Shown here: positions 21,779-32,723 of the stretch, one piece after another
Numbering within the stretch: position 1 is the stretch's first letter
Layout of the letters: each line of letters starts with the position of its first letter
Assembly: GCA_027475525.1 (NCBI GenBank)
Contig: JAMWFC010000058.1
Span: forward strand, 1,077,270 to 1,141,269
DNA length: 64,000 bases
Reading direction: 5' to 3'
Origin: Macrolepiota albuminosa
Taxonomy: Eukaryota > Basidiomycota > Agaricomycetes > Agaricales > Agaricaceae
The notes under the pieces: generated by a model
What the model was told of the DNA's origin: nothing
Seen by the model: only the letters and a program-made list of their open reading frames with translations
Database searches by the model: none
Position numbers and translations under genes: made by a program

Positions 21779-23311
21779 CTATGAACTGTCCGTATCAGTT
21801 GAGGAGCCTGTCTCCTCTCCCTCGAGATCTGCAGGAAATCAGTAAACCAGACGAAACAGAGACCTGAAACACTTGCCAATGGAGTAGTCGGGAACATGTA
21901 TCGAAGGCGGCCGAGGAGGGCTTGGGCGTCGAGGCGGTCCAACACCATTAACCTTGGCTGCGCCTTTCGTAACGGCCTTGTTCGTGATATGTGGACTCCG
22001 TGAGAAAGATGAAGCAGGGGTGGCGGTATTAATGCCTCCTGGAGAAGAGTCGCGAGATGAAGTAGGGCTTGAAGAACCTCCTATGAAGGAGGCAGTTGAG
22101 GAATCTCGGAGTTTTGAAGGGATTTTTGATTGCGAATTCGAAGGGGAAAAATGGGACTGGAAGGCGTATGTCCAAATGAACAGTAAGAAAGGAATTGGAT
22201 TCGTACATTATTCCTCAGTCCAGATGTTTCCACTGATGCCTTGATCCTAGAGACAGGAGATGCTACGGGGTGTTAGAAAGAATTTAAAATTAGAATTTAA
22301 CGTCGTACCGGAAGTCTTCTGTTTCTTCTGGTTCTTGGCAGGCGATATTTGAGGGGACGCAAGCTGAGGATAAGAATCAATACAGGTGCTACTAAGAATG
22401 GATTCACTGACTCTCTTGCGCTTGAGGTTAAACTCTGCCTCATCTAGAGCAAAGCAAATGCTCGAGCACTACATGAAGCAGGAAAAATTTACTGTATTTA
22501 CCGACACGCTTATTCAAGGACTTGCCCTTGGCCTTGCCCTTTGGACTCTCGTCTGAGGCGGCTCCAACGTCAGAGGCAGGGGACAGAGAACGACCTGCTT
22601 CAGAAGGGGGTCTACAAACGAAACAACGCGCTCTCGGCTTCGTAACAGAGGTAAAAAGGGTTCTCACTCACTTGGACTTATTATTGGTGCGTGCAGCACC
22701 TCGTCGCGCCGTATTGAGACCTAGGCACGAGGTAAGGTGTGGTGCATAACGATTTGACGCAATCTACAGCGAGTCAGATGAAAACGAAAATAAGATCTAA
22801 CAAAAGCGTAAGGCACACCTGACGGGAGCACTTTACACAGTCCAGGTAAAGATTGCCATCCTTGGCACTTGTCGGTGTATTTGTACCTGTTCCAGCAGAA
22901 TTCGCCATTTTCCCATCAACTGTGGAGGCGGGCGTGCTTGGACGCGAGCTTAGAGTGGTTGGCTGAGAAGTCACGCCAGAGGGTCCAGGAGCATGCACTG
23001 TAGCAATTGCTTCAGGATATAATGGCTCAATGAGGGCAAGTTAGTTTACCTGCGCTACAACTGTAAATCGGTCGTAAGAACGAGTGCAAAGAAGATAGAG
23101 CCAAGACGCACTACGTATTGCAAACAGGGCACAGCATACGACTTCGCAACACCTCCTGATGGGCCTGTAGGGTGACATCCATAACCAGGTCATTGACCAT
23201 AGCGGAAAATATCCGGGAGGACTGTAAAAAAGCTCAGCTTTGAGAAATATACAGAGGAGGAAACTGAGCTACCAGAGTGGCCAGGACATCGTCGCGTTCG
23301 GACTTGGGCAT
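21779..23311 (-). CDS. SGF11: SGF11-like SAGA deubiquitinase-module subunit
   Basis: Sgf11 bridges the Ubp8 deubiquitinase to SAGA and helps remove ubiquitin from H2B. N-terminus MPKSERDDVLATL, then an exon reading SRIFSAMVNDLVMDVTLQAH and SRMLCPVCN. The zinc finger is split by an intron: LDCVKCSRQ joined to IASNRYAPHLTSCLGL, i.e. C-x2-C, then H-x3-C, as in Sgf11. Then comes a basic RRGAARTNNKSK segment, a Ser/Lys-rich region (SPKGKAKGKSLNKR), NLKRKRVSESIL, and a long Ser/Pro-rich tail ending in EETGSSTDTDSS. The last intron (21829-21876) starts with GC rather than GT; only this splice gives the tail in frame. Around eight exons. The tail is longer than in yeast Sgf11, which is usual in basidiomycetes. 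Confidence 0.8.
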
Positions 23312-23473
23312 CGGAAGAGCCACAAGTGGTTGAGGGATAATTAACGCCGCCCTTGGAACGCGATCAAGTTGCCACGTGAGCTCCATCTTCGCGGCATTAT
23401 AAAACAAAACCATGATAGTTCCGTTACTTATAAGTATGTATGTAACGTCTATATATGCCATTGGTGTAATAGT

Positions 23474-25833
23474 CTAATAATTATTTGCCGTTAAACGCGA
23501 CATAGTAAAGACTCCAATTATGACTACTGCCAACGCCCCGATGCTTGCAGGCAGCAAAAGATCCTTGGGTATCCCAAACACTTCTTGGTTCGGTGCGGGT
23601 ACAGGTGGTAGTTGGGTATTGGTTTCAGGGGCAAGCGCCTCAAGCTTCTCAACTTCCTTGACCTCATTCTGGGCAGCAGCAATAGCAGCAGCAGCTTTGG
23701 CTTCACTCTTGTCAGCACCTGCCTCTGCCCAGCCCTTACCCCCTTGCAAAAACAGTACGACACGATCAGTTCCCGCCTTCCGCGCAACGCTCACGGCATC
23801 CGTTACGTCACTGTTAGAGGTAACAAGGACACTGTCACCATCGGCATCGGTGTATGAGAGATGGAAGTCAATGGGGTCGGGCCGGACATTTGACTCGAGA
23901 GTCGGCTGCCACTCAGTGAAGAAAGGATCGGTCGCCAATTTTCCAGCCACAATCTCTCGAAGGTGCTCGATATCATCGTGACGAGCTTGGAATCGGTGGG
24001 TCCGTCCACTCGGAGTTCGAAATTTAAACACATAGGTTCCATCATCGACGGGGAGAGCCGCTGGGGATGCAGCAGCCTTCTGACGAGGGTATCCTTCCAG
24101 AGCAGATACAGGATCGTCGTCCACAACAGACGCAGAATCATTAGGATGTACTTCAGAATGAGGTGATTGTTGTACATGATCCAAATGGTGCAGAGAATGC
24201 AGGGAGCGAATATCTGACGGCCCTTGATGAGAACCTGAGACCACAGAATCACCGTCGTCATGTCCAATAGAGTCAAAGAATCGTCCCCACATCGGACCGC
24301 CATCAGCTTCACGCAGTGCATTGTCGCCAGTTACTGTATTCATCTTTCAAAACGCGACTTCAGTCAGGCATTTTATGAGCAAAAAAGCAATTAACCTGCT
24401 CCAAAGTGGCGTAAGTCAATGTAAGGACATCAACAATTGCAACCAAATGCCCATCTTCTTCTACGACTGGAAGATTGAGATAGTGGCCGTCTGCGCAGCG
24501 AGTCAGCAAAACGAAGTATGACTAGGCTGTGCTACGCACTGTGCATCTTTTTCAGTGCGTCATGGATTGTCGTCGTAGGAGGCGCAGTGTCGGGGTGAGG
24601 AGTCATAACCCTAACAACACTACACCTTCCTGCGTCGAGCCCGGCCGCAATAACGCGCAACACGATGTCCTTGCTCGTGAAAATTCCTGCAATCCGTGAT
24701 CCACCAGTGGCACCAGCATTAACCGCTTCCATTACGCAGACCGCAGTGGTGCGTTTTTCCTTCATCAATTTCGAGACCTCACGGACACTGGTTTTTGGGC
24801 CAACGATAGCAGGCTTAGTGCGAGAGTCCATGACAGTAGTCAGATCTGGTAAAGCGGTTCTCTCGCGAAGCTTTTCAGCCCAAGCAAGCATGGCTGCGGC
24901 TTGAGGGTTCGAGGTGACACCGCCAAGTTCAGACTGAACGCCAGCCATAGCACTGAAGAGCTGTTCAGAGGCGGCAGAGCTGCGCTCAATTTTTCCAAGA
25001 GCTTCATGGAAGACCTTCGTGATATCCAGAAGACCAACAACGTTGCCATCCTCATTGCACACAGGCTGGAATGATAAAAGTTGGGTCAAGTAAAGAACTT
25101 TTACGTCAAACGTACCAGATGTCTAAAATGTTTTGAAACCATGAGCTGAAGGGCTTCAGTAGCACTTGTCGTGTCGCGAGTGACCATGGGATTGCGAGTC
25201 ATGATCTGGTGGACAGGTGTGGTATGAGGATCAAGACCCTCTGCAGTAACCTATCCTATGCATGAGAAGAGAAATCCAGGGGACGGAAATCAGTCGTACT
25301 CGGTAAGCTAAGTCCTTGGCAGTGAAGATACCACTCAAACCCTCCTCTTCGTCAACAACGAGCACACAATCAGTCCTCTTTGCGGCGCAGAGCTGGCTGG
25401 CCTCGGACACAGTGATGTTCTCGGGAACGGTTAGAGCAGGAGTCGGCTTCAGGGCCGCTACGGTGCCTTTCGCAGCGGCTGGCTTGCCTTTCTTCCCTCC
25501 ACGCTGACCATGAGTGGTCGAGATAGTACGTTTTCGCGACAACTCAGACTCAATTTTCTTACGGATGGCCTGAGAGAAGAAGTCATCAGTTCCTCATTAG
25601 TATCCTGGGTAAGGAATACACGAGGTACACACCTCGTCTCTCTTCGATTGCTTTTTCCTAGTTTCGGCAACAGAACCGCCATATGAGACAGCTGACATCG
25701 AGGATGCAGCGACAGTGCGTGTGTTGGAACGAGACGCGGGAGAAACAGGACGCTCAGGAGCGAAAAGGTCAGGAGAGCTGGCCGAGTTGCGTGGATTAGA
25801 AGGGGAGTGAGTAAGGACGGGTATACGGGACAT
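23474..25833 (-). CDS. CBS and PB1 domain protein with C-terminal membrane anchor
   Basis: Fungal family with four CBS motifs (adenosine-ligand sensing) and a PB1 domain (protein pairing). Order: Ser/Asn-rich N-terminus (MSRIPVLTHSPSNPRNSASS), a basic linker, CBS1 (PENITVSEASQLCAAKRTD, GLSGIFTAKDLAYRV), CBS2 (TTPVHQIMTRNPMV, then PVCNEDGNVVGLLDITK), a helical linker, CBS3 (KPAIVGPKTSVREVSKLMKE, RIAGIFTSKDIVLRV), CBS4 (RVMTPHPDTAPPTTTIHDAL, HYLNLPVVEEDGHL), then PB1 (GTYVFKFRTPSGRTHRFQA, FHLSYTDADGDSVLVTS, the acidic OPCA-like strand) and a tail with one hydrophobic segment (LLPASIGALAVVIIGVFTM). The start at 25839 is two residues longer. A TATA-like box lies 52 bases upstream. The ligand and role are not known. 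Confidence 0.88.
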
Positions 25834-25884
25834 GAACAACCCTCACTCAGCCGGTGAACTTGACAAATGTTTGCCTCTGATGGC

Positions 25885-25892
25885 TTTATATA
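25885..25892 (-). promoter_or_regulatory. TATA-like box of the CBS-PB1 gene
   Basis: TATATAAA on the minus strand, about 52 bases upstream of the start codon at 25833. Motif and position only. Confidence 0.45.
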
Positions 25893-26043
25893 CAGTCCCT
25901 AAGCGACAGCGACTCGAAACAGAAGGCGATCGCGACGAATTGTGTATGTAGGGAACAACTAGGCAACGCATTGTCATATCTCGTCCACGATAATTACGAT
26001 TCAGGGTGTAAGTAACATCTAACGTTACGGCGGGTTTCCGTTA

Positions 26044-27161
26044 TCAGCGACCCTCACCACCGGAAGTATTTGGCGTCAACGTAGTTCCAGCCCAACGACC
26101 TATCACCATTTGAACCTGTTCCCAGATCTGCACAACCACAGGAGAGTTTCCTGGCTTGCGGACAAATTTATCAATGCGAGCGGACGTGACACTGACAGCT
26201 TCACGCGTGAAAGCCGACTGGTAATACCTTTGACGCAGGAAGTGCGCAAAGATGATGGGCGAAAGTAGCGAATTCTGGAAAGTGACAGCCCCGAGAACTA
26301 CGCGAACAAAAATCACAAGCTCAGCGAAAGCAACAATTCGCATGGCGGTATCATAATTAGCTGTGTAGATTATCAGAAACTGGACTAGAAAGGCACAGTG
26401 GAAATTCACCCTTTACCCAAACTTGGAGCTTTTTGGCGATGGGGTGGGGCTGTGGAGATCCATTCGAGGACGAAGGACCCGGAGGAAGAAATTGGGGCAT
26501 CAGCGTAGTACGAGTAAATGTTAATGCATGGAACAGCGAAAAGATAGTGTAGGGCAACAAGGCAACTATAGACACAAAACATGAGTTCTGACATCTGCGA
26601 CATTCATCCTGACGTACTCGTTATGGGTTTGGAGGACCACCAAAAGAACGCAAGGATAAAGTATTGGACGTTCTGTAGGTATTCGTCAATAAAACACACT
26701 AGACTACCAGTTCGCTAACATGACACACCTCATCAAGCATAGCACGACGGATATAGGCGCTGTTAGGCTGAGGTGTCTATAAGGGGCGGTAAGGTCTCTT
26801 TAGATCTTCAACGCTGATCATTCACGTACACCAAGGGATTTTCTGAAGAGCTGTTGAGTATACATGTCGCAAGAAGTTTTTAAAGACGTACTGGCAAACG
26901 ATGGCATAGCTGATGAGGGCACCCGTAAAGCTTGCTGTAAGACTTTATTATCATTGAGTAGTTACCAATTAAAAACCTCTTTTACCCTTGTACCACCAAG
27001 CCGAAACGCTTTTGAATGTTATCCAAGCGATGAAGTATCGCAAGGCCGATACCAATAGCAAGAAATGGCCTGATGCCCACAGATAATGCTGGATATAGAA
27101 GCCCTCATTTGTTACGATAGGAGGTGAAGGCAATAGAACACAATACCTGTGTGGTAGCCAT
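26044..27161 (-). CDS. POM33: POM33/TMEM33-like nuclear envelope protein
   Basis: Pom33/TMEM33 are small multi-pass proteins of the ER and nuclear pore membrane. The start is ATG at 27161: MATTQ spliced to HYLWASGHFLLLVSALRYF. Other exons give FKSVSAWWYK, PNSAYIRRAMLDE, NVQYFILAFFWWSSKPIT, IALLPYTIFSLFHALTFTRT, a Pro/Ser linker, ANYDTAMRIVAFAELVIFVR, and LLSPIIFAHFLRQRYYQSAF followed by an amphipathic-looking tail (WEQVQMVIGRWAGTTLTP). Four hydrophobic segments are seen, as usual. A longer ORF that seems to begin at 27253 uses a TTG and crosses an intron; I rejected it in favour of the short first exon, which keeps the frame. The gene is 122 bases from the HAS1 stop, same strand. Confidence 0.85.
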
Positions 27162-27283
27162 AGATAGACGGAACTAAATAGTAGAAAGCAACTCTTAAGG
27201 TCGTGGAAGTGTTCAACTGGAACGTGCCAAATGTCCACGCGTGGCAGACTCAAATATGCACAAACTAAAGTAGTATTACATCA

Positions 27284-29244
27284 TCAACGACTCCATTGGC
27301 CACCCTTCAACTGTCCGCCGTCCTTTTGTCGGTATTTCTCCTTGTCCACCTTTTTCCGTCCTTGCGTTTCTATTCGGCGCTGTTTGCTGACACGCCCATC
27401 TTTTCGCGTATCCGCAACCCTTCCATCGTCCTGTTCCTCGTCCTGTTCCTCGTCCTCCTCTGCCGTTGCATTTGGCTCGTCCTCTACCTCTTCTGAGTCG
27501 AGTCGAGTGCGCTTTCCAGTCCTTGTGGTTGATGATTTACCTGTCCCAAGATTGACATTGACGCGAGGAGGAACAGCGAACCCGAATGCCTTCCCAACTT
27601 TGGAGAGATCCAGCTTATTTACATCGAAGATCTTTTTGAGCGAGTATGATGCATATGATTGAAGATATGATCGATATCCATCTCGCGCAGACTGATGCAA
27701 AAAGTAGTTCTTCTGAAGCAATCGTTCCAACTACACACTCCTCAGTTAGTTTAAACAAAATTGATCATTAATTCTTAAGCTCACTTGGCTTTGGATATTG
27801 GCAATTCGGTCTGCGGGAAAACTAAATTCGTTCAAAGGGACTTTGGCTTCCTTAAGATACCGCAGGAAACCTAGTTCACTTTCTAATAAGAACAATAAGC
27901 TCTTTCCGACCTTTCCAGCGCGAGCCGTTCGTCCAACCCGATGGATGTAGTCGCGAGGGTCATCTGGAGGATCATATTGCACGATCCAGTCTACCTTTGG
28001 AATGTCCAATCCGCGAGCTGCGACATCTGTGCAGAGAAGGATACCTGATGGGGCATTTATGAACTCGAAGAAAGTGTTTGTGCGTTTTTGCTGTTTTTGC
28101 TTCCCCTAGTACACGTCGAGCGTTAAAAGTCGACCAAGATAAGAAAAAGAGTGCGGCTTGACACACATGAAGATCCAGAACAGGAACATCAATATAATTT
28201 AACAGTTCCGCATGATATTTAACCGAATTGCAACTTGAGAAAAAAACAATGACCTTTTTCTTGGAGTCCTTCGTTAGGCAGGTCTTTTTGAGGAAAGTGA
28301 ATAGGAGGAGGAATCTCCGCTCTGAAGGGCAGACCACATATCCTTGTGAGAGTGTTGTTACGGTACTTGTCGATTCTTCGCTATCAACATCCACATGCAC
28401 AGGACCGGGACGAAGAGATATCCGCGCAAGATCGGCGACTTTTGTGGTTTGAGTCGCAGAAAAGAGCATGGATTGACGATTTTCTTCTCAGGAACTTTTC
28501 TTTAGACCAGCACAAAAGCTTGATAGATAGGCCAAACTGACCATTTGGTAGGATTTTGATGATTTTCTTCATTTCTTCCTCGAACCCGACTTCCAATATT
28601 CGGTCTGCTTCGTCAATGACGAGTGCTTTTAGGTTTCGAAAAACGAAGCCTTTTGTTTCCTAGTGAAACATAAGAGTTGTATATCAAATTGGTAGATGTA
28701 GTGCTCACCTGAAGGTGATCCAATAGCCGTCCAGGTGTCGCCACTAATAAGTTTACACCCTTCGCAAGCTTATCGGCTTCTGCTCTTCGGTTCGCGCCAC
28801 CCATAACAATTCCAAATGTCTGGGAATGATTGGCCATAAGGTCCTTCGCTACACCGAAAATTTGAAGAGCTAATTCGCGCGTCGGCGTGATAATGATTAT
28901 ACCCGTTCCTGCAATCAATAGGCTTTCCATGAATTTAATCATCTGTGCAGATATTGATGAAATTCACCATTCATAGGCTTGAATTTCAGTCTGTGCAGCA
29001 ATTCCACCGCAGGGATCAGAAATGCCAGAGTTTTTCCTGATCCAGTCCGAGCTGCTCCAAGAACGTCTTTTCCTGCAAGAAGCAGCGGTATTGACTTTGT
29101 TTGAATTTGTGTCATAGTAGAGAGGCCCATTGACTCCAGAGAACGCAGAGTTTGTTCAGATAGGTCAAGCGAGGAAAAAGGCTCTCGTCCTTTTACATCA
29201 GAGGAAACTGCCTTAGGCATCGAATCAACCCCTGTATTCGACAT
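27284..29244 (-). CDS. HAS1: HAS1 DEAD-box RNA helicase (ribosome biogenesis)
   Basis: Has1/DDX18 is a nucleolar ATP-dependent RNA helicase needed for both ribosomal subunits. Motifs in order: Q-motif region [18 protein letters not shown], motif [10 protein letters not shown], Ia [11 protein letters not shown], Ib [10 protein letters not shown], motif [19 protein letters not shown], motif III FSATQT, a helicase C domain with [34 protein letters not shown] and motif [12 protein letters not shown]. The C-terminal region [20 protein letters not shown] and [16 protein letters not shown] is specific to HAS1 and separates it from other DEAD proteins. A Glu/Asp-rich then Lys/Arg-rich tail ends the protein. 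Five or six introns. All catalytic motifs are intact. Confidence 0.95.
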
Positions 29245-29383
29245 TTTGAGGAATGGAAAGTAGAGAATGACTACGAGGTGGAGCAGCCTAACCTCGGACT
29301 ATTAAGTCGTAGTGCTTTCTAGTACCAACTGATCAAAACACAAATGCATCTTTCAGAAAATAATTGATCGGGTTTTGCCGAGC

Positions 29384-30341
29384 ATGGTTTCTTCAAGTCA
29401 TTGGGTTCCACCGTGTATGTTCTCGTGTATATTCTGCTCCATTATGCAATGACATTGACTCTGGTACTTAGTCGCGTTCGCTGGAGTCCTCTCGCTTCTT
29501 TCCCTAAGCCTTGGTTTTTTCGTGGGCGCACGTGGATATTCATTCCAAGGCGCTGATCCTGTAGTAATTCTACCCGCTAGCAAAAATGAAGATCCAGCAG
29601 CAAGCGATGAAGAGAGTGAAATAGTAGAGATTGCTGACGGGGATCTGTCAGCTATTCAGGCTGGTACTTTTGAGCCATGTAAACTTGTATGTACGACTTC
29701 ACATTGTAATCATCTTTTGAGTTGTCAATCTTATCCGACTAAGGTGTTGGTGGTCAGAACTGACTTGAAAATGACACCCGGAAAAATTGCTGCCCAGTGA
29801 GTCACAGTTGTTCCCGTCGCGCATCCGCTGGAGATTATTCAATATGAAATTCGAGGTGTGGGTGAGTTATTGCTTGTTCAATTTATAGCCAACCGATGGC
29901 TGATCACTTTCCTAGGCATGCTACACTTGCGTGCTACAAGGCCCTGCTGAAAGTGAACCCTCAAGTATGACATGGTCAAGTGTCTTCGGTATCTTCTAAC
30001 AAACATTATTAGCTTATCAGGCACTGGGAAAAAACTGGGTTTGTAAGGGATGTCAACACTTTTGCTTGGCCTCATGTTCCTCTAGTCAAGCCAAGATCGC
30101 CCTCAAAGGAACGTCAGAAGAACAGCTACACGAGTTGGAGGCTATTGCAAAGAGCCTTAATTTATGTGCTCGCTCAATACAAGATCAGTGAGTCTTCATA
30201 TTTTTGTGGCAGCAGTAGTTAATTATGAGAGTGCGTAGGGGCTTGACGCAGGTAGAAGGAGGGACGAGGACGGTTCTCGGTATAGGCCCGGCACCCGTCA
30301 ATATGATCAACGAGGTAACTGGGAAACTACGGTTGCTTTGA
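29384..30341 (+). CDS. PTH2: Peptidyl-tRNA hydrolase 2, paralogue B
   Basis: Same enzyme family as the gene at 20350-21333. Exon 1 (29384-29414) reads MVSSSHWVPP and splices at a perfect GTATGT donor to AFAGVLSLLSLSLGFFVGAR, a clear N-terminal membrane anchor. An acidic linker (DEESEIVEIADGD) leads to VLVVRTDLKMTPGKIAAQ, a six-base microexon (29856-29861) completing QCGHA, HATLACYKALLKVNPQ, then HWEKTGQAKIALKGTSEEQ, SLNLCARSIQD, a LTQVEGGTRTVLGIGPAP segment and VTGKLRLL. It shares 5' spacing with HAS1 (139 bases, divergent). Protein identity to paralogue A is high in the core but the linkers differ, so the duplication is old. Both copies look functional. Confidence 0.88.
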
Positions 30342-30500
30342 ACAGCTCTAGGAATTTGTTACATATACTAATACAGTTGGTGACTAGTGACTAATGTATA
30401 CATCTATGGCAGACCCTGTTGTACAATGTGGTGAGAATCCAGTTTGGTGATTCAGATGGTATATCCAATCCTTCCAACCCCGTTCCAGGCTCCAACGTTC

Positions 30501-31239
30501 TCAAAGCCCCTTTTGGCAGTCGCAATTGTCATCATTTGGGTGATGTTCGTGACGCTTGCGATCAGCATAGTCTTCGTAATCTTCATATTCGTCCTCATGG
30601 TAGTCGTCCTCATGGTCATGGTCTTCATGATCGTCGTTGCCCCAATGGTGATCTTCGTGGCCGCCATTTCGTTCGTCTCCATGGTCGCCCTTCCACCCGC
30701 TGCCACTACTGCCGACTGCTGCTCCACTGGATGCAGCTCCACCATGACCGGCGTTGTCTATGTGCAAATTTAGCTGATATTCGAGCATCAAGATGCTATA
30801 CTTTACTCGAGTCTATGTTGATCAGAGCATCATTAGTCCCTTGTACTGATCCGCCGTCAGCCACACCTCCATCTTTAGTGTAGGCATTTCCGCTATTGCT
30901 GCCCCCGATTCCCGCCAAGTGACCAGCGTTCGAGCCCGGCAAAGCAAGAGAATTTCCAGAATCTGCTTTACCTGCATGCCCTGCATTCCCTAATGATTTT
31001 TCAAGAGGATAACCCTTAGACACAAAAGGTTGTGACGTACCAGACCCGACATTCGCTATTGGAATAATACCAAGAAAACTGAGCAGGTTTTTGTTTTTGA
31101 CATGAGTAACATTTCCGCCAGATGCATGACCGCCCTCGCCACCATATGAATTACCAGAGTTATCAATGGGACGCGCAGAGGCAAGCGTGGTATGAAGGAC
31201 AATGACCGCCAGGGTGAGGAGGAAGGAAAAAGAAGGCAT
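30501..31239 (-). CDS. Secreted Gly/Asn-rich protein with Asp/His-rich tail
   Basis: Begins with a clear signal peptide (MPSFSFLLTLAVIVLHTTLA, then SARP). The mature part is rich in Gly, Asn and Ser in loose GNAGHAGK-like repeats, with few hydrophobic residues. A splice with donor GTAAAG at about 30824 joins it to a C-terminal exon (stop 30501) that begins NNAGHGG and continues with a strongly acidic His/Asp/Glu/Tyr-rich stretch (such as HEDHHWGNDDHEDHDHEDDY) and three late residues CDCQ. If the intron is not used, the protein ends at 30796 as a 147-residue form. The acidic His tail could bind divalent metals or calcium; that is inference. No family recognised. Possibly a cell-wall or matrix protein. 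Confidence 0.6.
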
Positions 31240-31366
31240 TTACAGAATATAGTGATGTATATTGTATGTTGTAGGAGTAGAAGTTTAGGATGTCGCCTAA
31301 GGGAAAGAGCGATAGTGATGGTTCAAGATAGAGAATGGGTAATCGCACAAAACGCGGGTGCAAAGC

Positions 31367-31372
31367 TTTATA
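31367..31372 (-). promoter_or_regulatory. TATA-like box of the secreted-protein gene
   Basis: TATAAA on the minus strand about 130 bases before the start codon at 31239. Supported by motif and position only. Confidence 0.4.
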
Positions 31373-31580
31373 GGCGGGGTGGCTGACCAAATCGAGTTAT
31401 GGTGGCGTATTTGGTCCAGACACGCGTCGCGTTTATCACGTGACCATCATTTTTATTTATCAGTCTTAGGTTAGTTAATCCTGGACTTTACCTCAATACA
31501 ATTCCTACTCCACGATGAGCTATAGCTTTTCCATTGACCCTGGTATATAGTTTTATCTCACCGCTGATCAACCTCCCACA

Positions 31581-32533
31581 ATGTCTGCTGTAACCCTTGC
31601 TCGTGCTTATCAACACTCTTTCAACACTCACCCCAATATCACTCTAGCCTTGACAGGAGGCTGTCTGAACTCTTTAGGAGACTTTGTAGCGCAGGCAATA
31701 GAGAAAACGGCTCGTGTTTTGAGGAATCTGTGCGTTCAGGCAAGTGCTGACCTTGTTGTCACAGGTGGCTGCAACGGAGGGGAAACACCGCAAATATGAC
31801 CTACCTCGAACGCTACGCTTTTTCATCTTTGGGTTCACTATCAGTCAGTATAGTACTTTCATGCTGAGAGACAGTCTTCTAAATGTGACAAGCAGGCCCT
31901 TTCCTTGGACGCTGGAACAGTGCCCTTGAAATGTGGTTTCCTTTGCGCACCAACCCAGGCCACAGTAGAGTAAGCTTGAGAGCACTGTCCAAACGGGTTG
32001 CCTGTGACCAGATAATAATGTATGCATCGTTTTGGGCCTCCTATTTTCGTCCTCTTATCTTTTCATATTTATCAGGGCTCCTATTGGTGTATGTCTTACC
32101 CGAACAACTTAGAACTCACACTGAGTCGATTCATATCAGGTTGGCGCTTTCTTGGGCTCAATGGCTCTTATGGAACGTCGCGATGCTGGGCAGATAGAAG
32201 AGAAATTTAAAGACCTTTACATATCGACGATTTTGACTAATTGGAAAGTGTGGCCCGTGGCACAGGTATTCTGCTCATGGCTAGCAACACAAGTCTCTAA
32301 CTTTAAGTGCTTTTTAGCTGATCAATTTTCGATATATGCCACTTGCCTATCGCATCCCATTCCAATCGGGCTGCGGCGTCTTCTGGACGCTTTACCTTTC
32401 TCTCATCAACGCTAGGTACGTCACATTTCGATCGTGACAAACGAATCAATTTACAACATGGTTTTATAAAAATAGAGAAGACGAAAGACAGGATTTGCAT
32501 GCGAGTCTTCAAGTGCAAGCATCCCATAGATAA
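31581..32533 (+). CDS. MPV17/SYM1 family membrane protein
   Basis: Mpv17/PMP22-family proteins are four-helix membrane proteins of mitochondria (Sym1) or peroxisomes, with channel-like roles. N-terminus MSAVTLARAYQHSFNTHPNI followed by LTGGCLNSLGDFVAQ is typical. Later exons hold DLPRTLRFFIFGFTIS, PFLGRWNSALEMWFPL, SLRALSKRVACDQIIM, a small exon with APIG, FLGSMALMERRDAGQIEEKF, LYISTILTNWKVWPVAQ and the signature LINFRYMPLAYRIPFQSGCG with VFWTLYLSLINAR. A final intron at 32415 adds a hydrophilic tail ending ASHR before the stop at 32531. No breaks. The family signature W..WP..Q..NF..P is intact. Which organelle it serves cannot be told from the sequence. Confidence 0.9.
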
Positions 32534-32723
32534 GACAAGACTTGAAAAGTGCATACAACTATACTTTCTTTCAGTGGCCTGACGCATAATCTTGTTCAGC
32601 TCTACACCATCCCGTACTATACAAATGTTATTAGCATTGTCACCTGGCCCTTCGAGTTTCAAGCAAGAGCGTATTGATCACGTATATGTGCATAGATATT
32701 AAAATGCTGTACATAGAGTAAAC

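Noticed and set aside
23520..23981. 153-codon plus-strand ORF
   Set aside because: Antisense shadow of the PB1 domain and tail of the CBS-PB1 gene.
27162..27253. Longer N-terminus of POM33
   Set aside because: The ORF relies on a TTG start and runs through an intron; ATG at 27161 spliced in frame fits the family.
30419..30883. 154-codon plus-strand ORF rich in His/Arg
   Set aside because: It mirrors the Asp/His-rich exon of the secreted protein on the other strand; the minus-strand reading has the signal peptide and splice.
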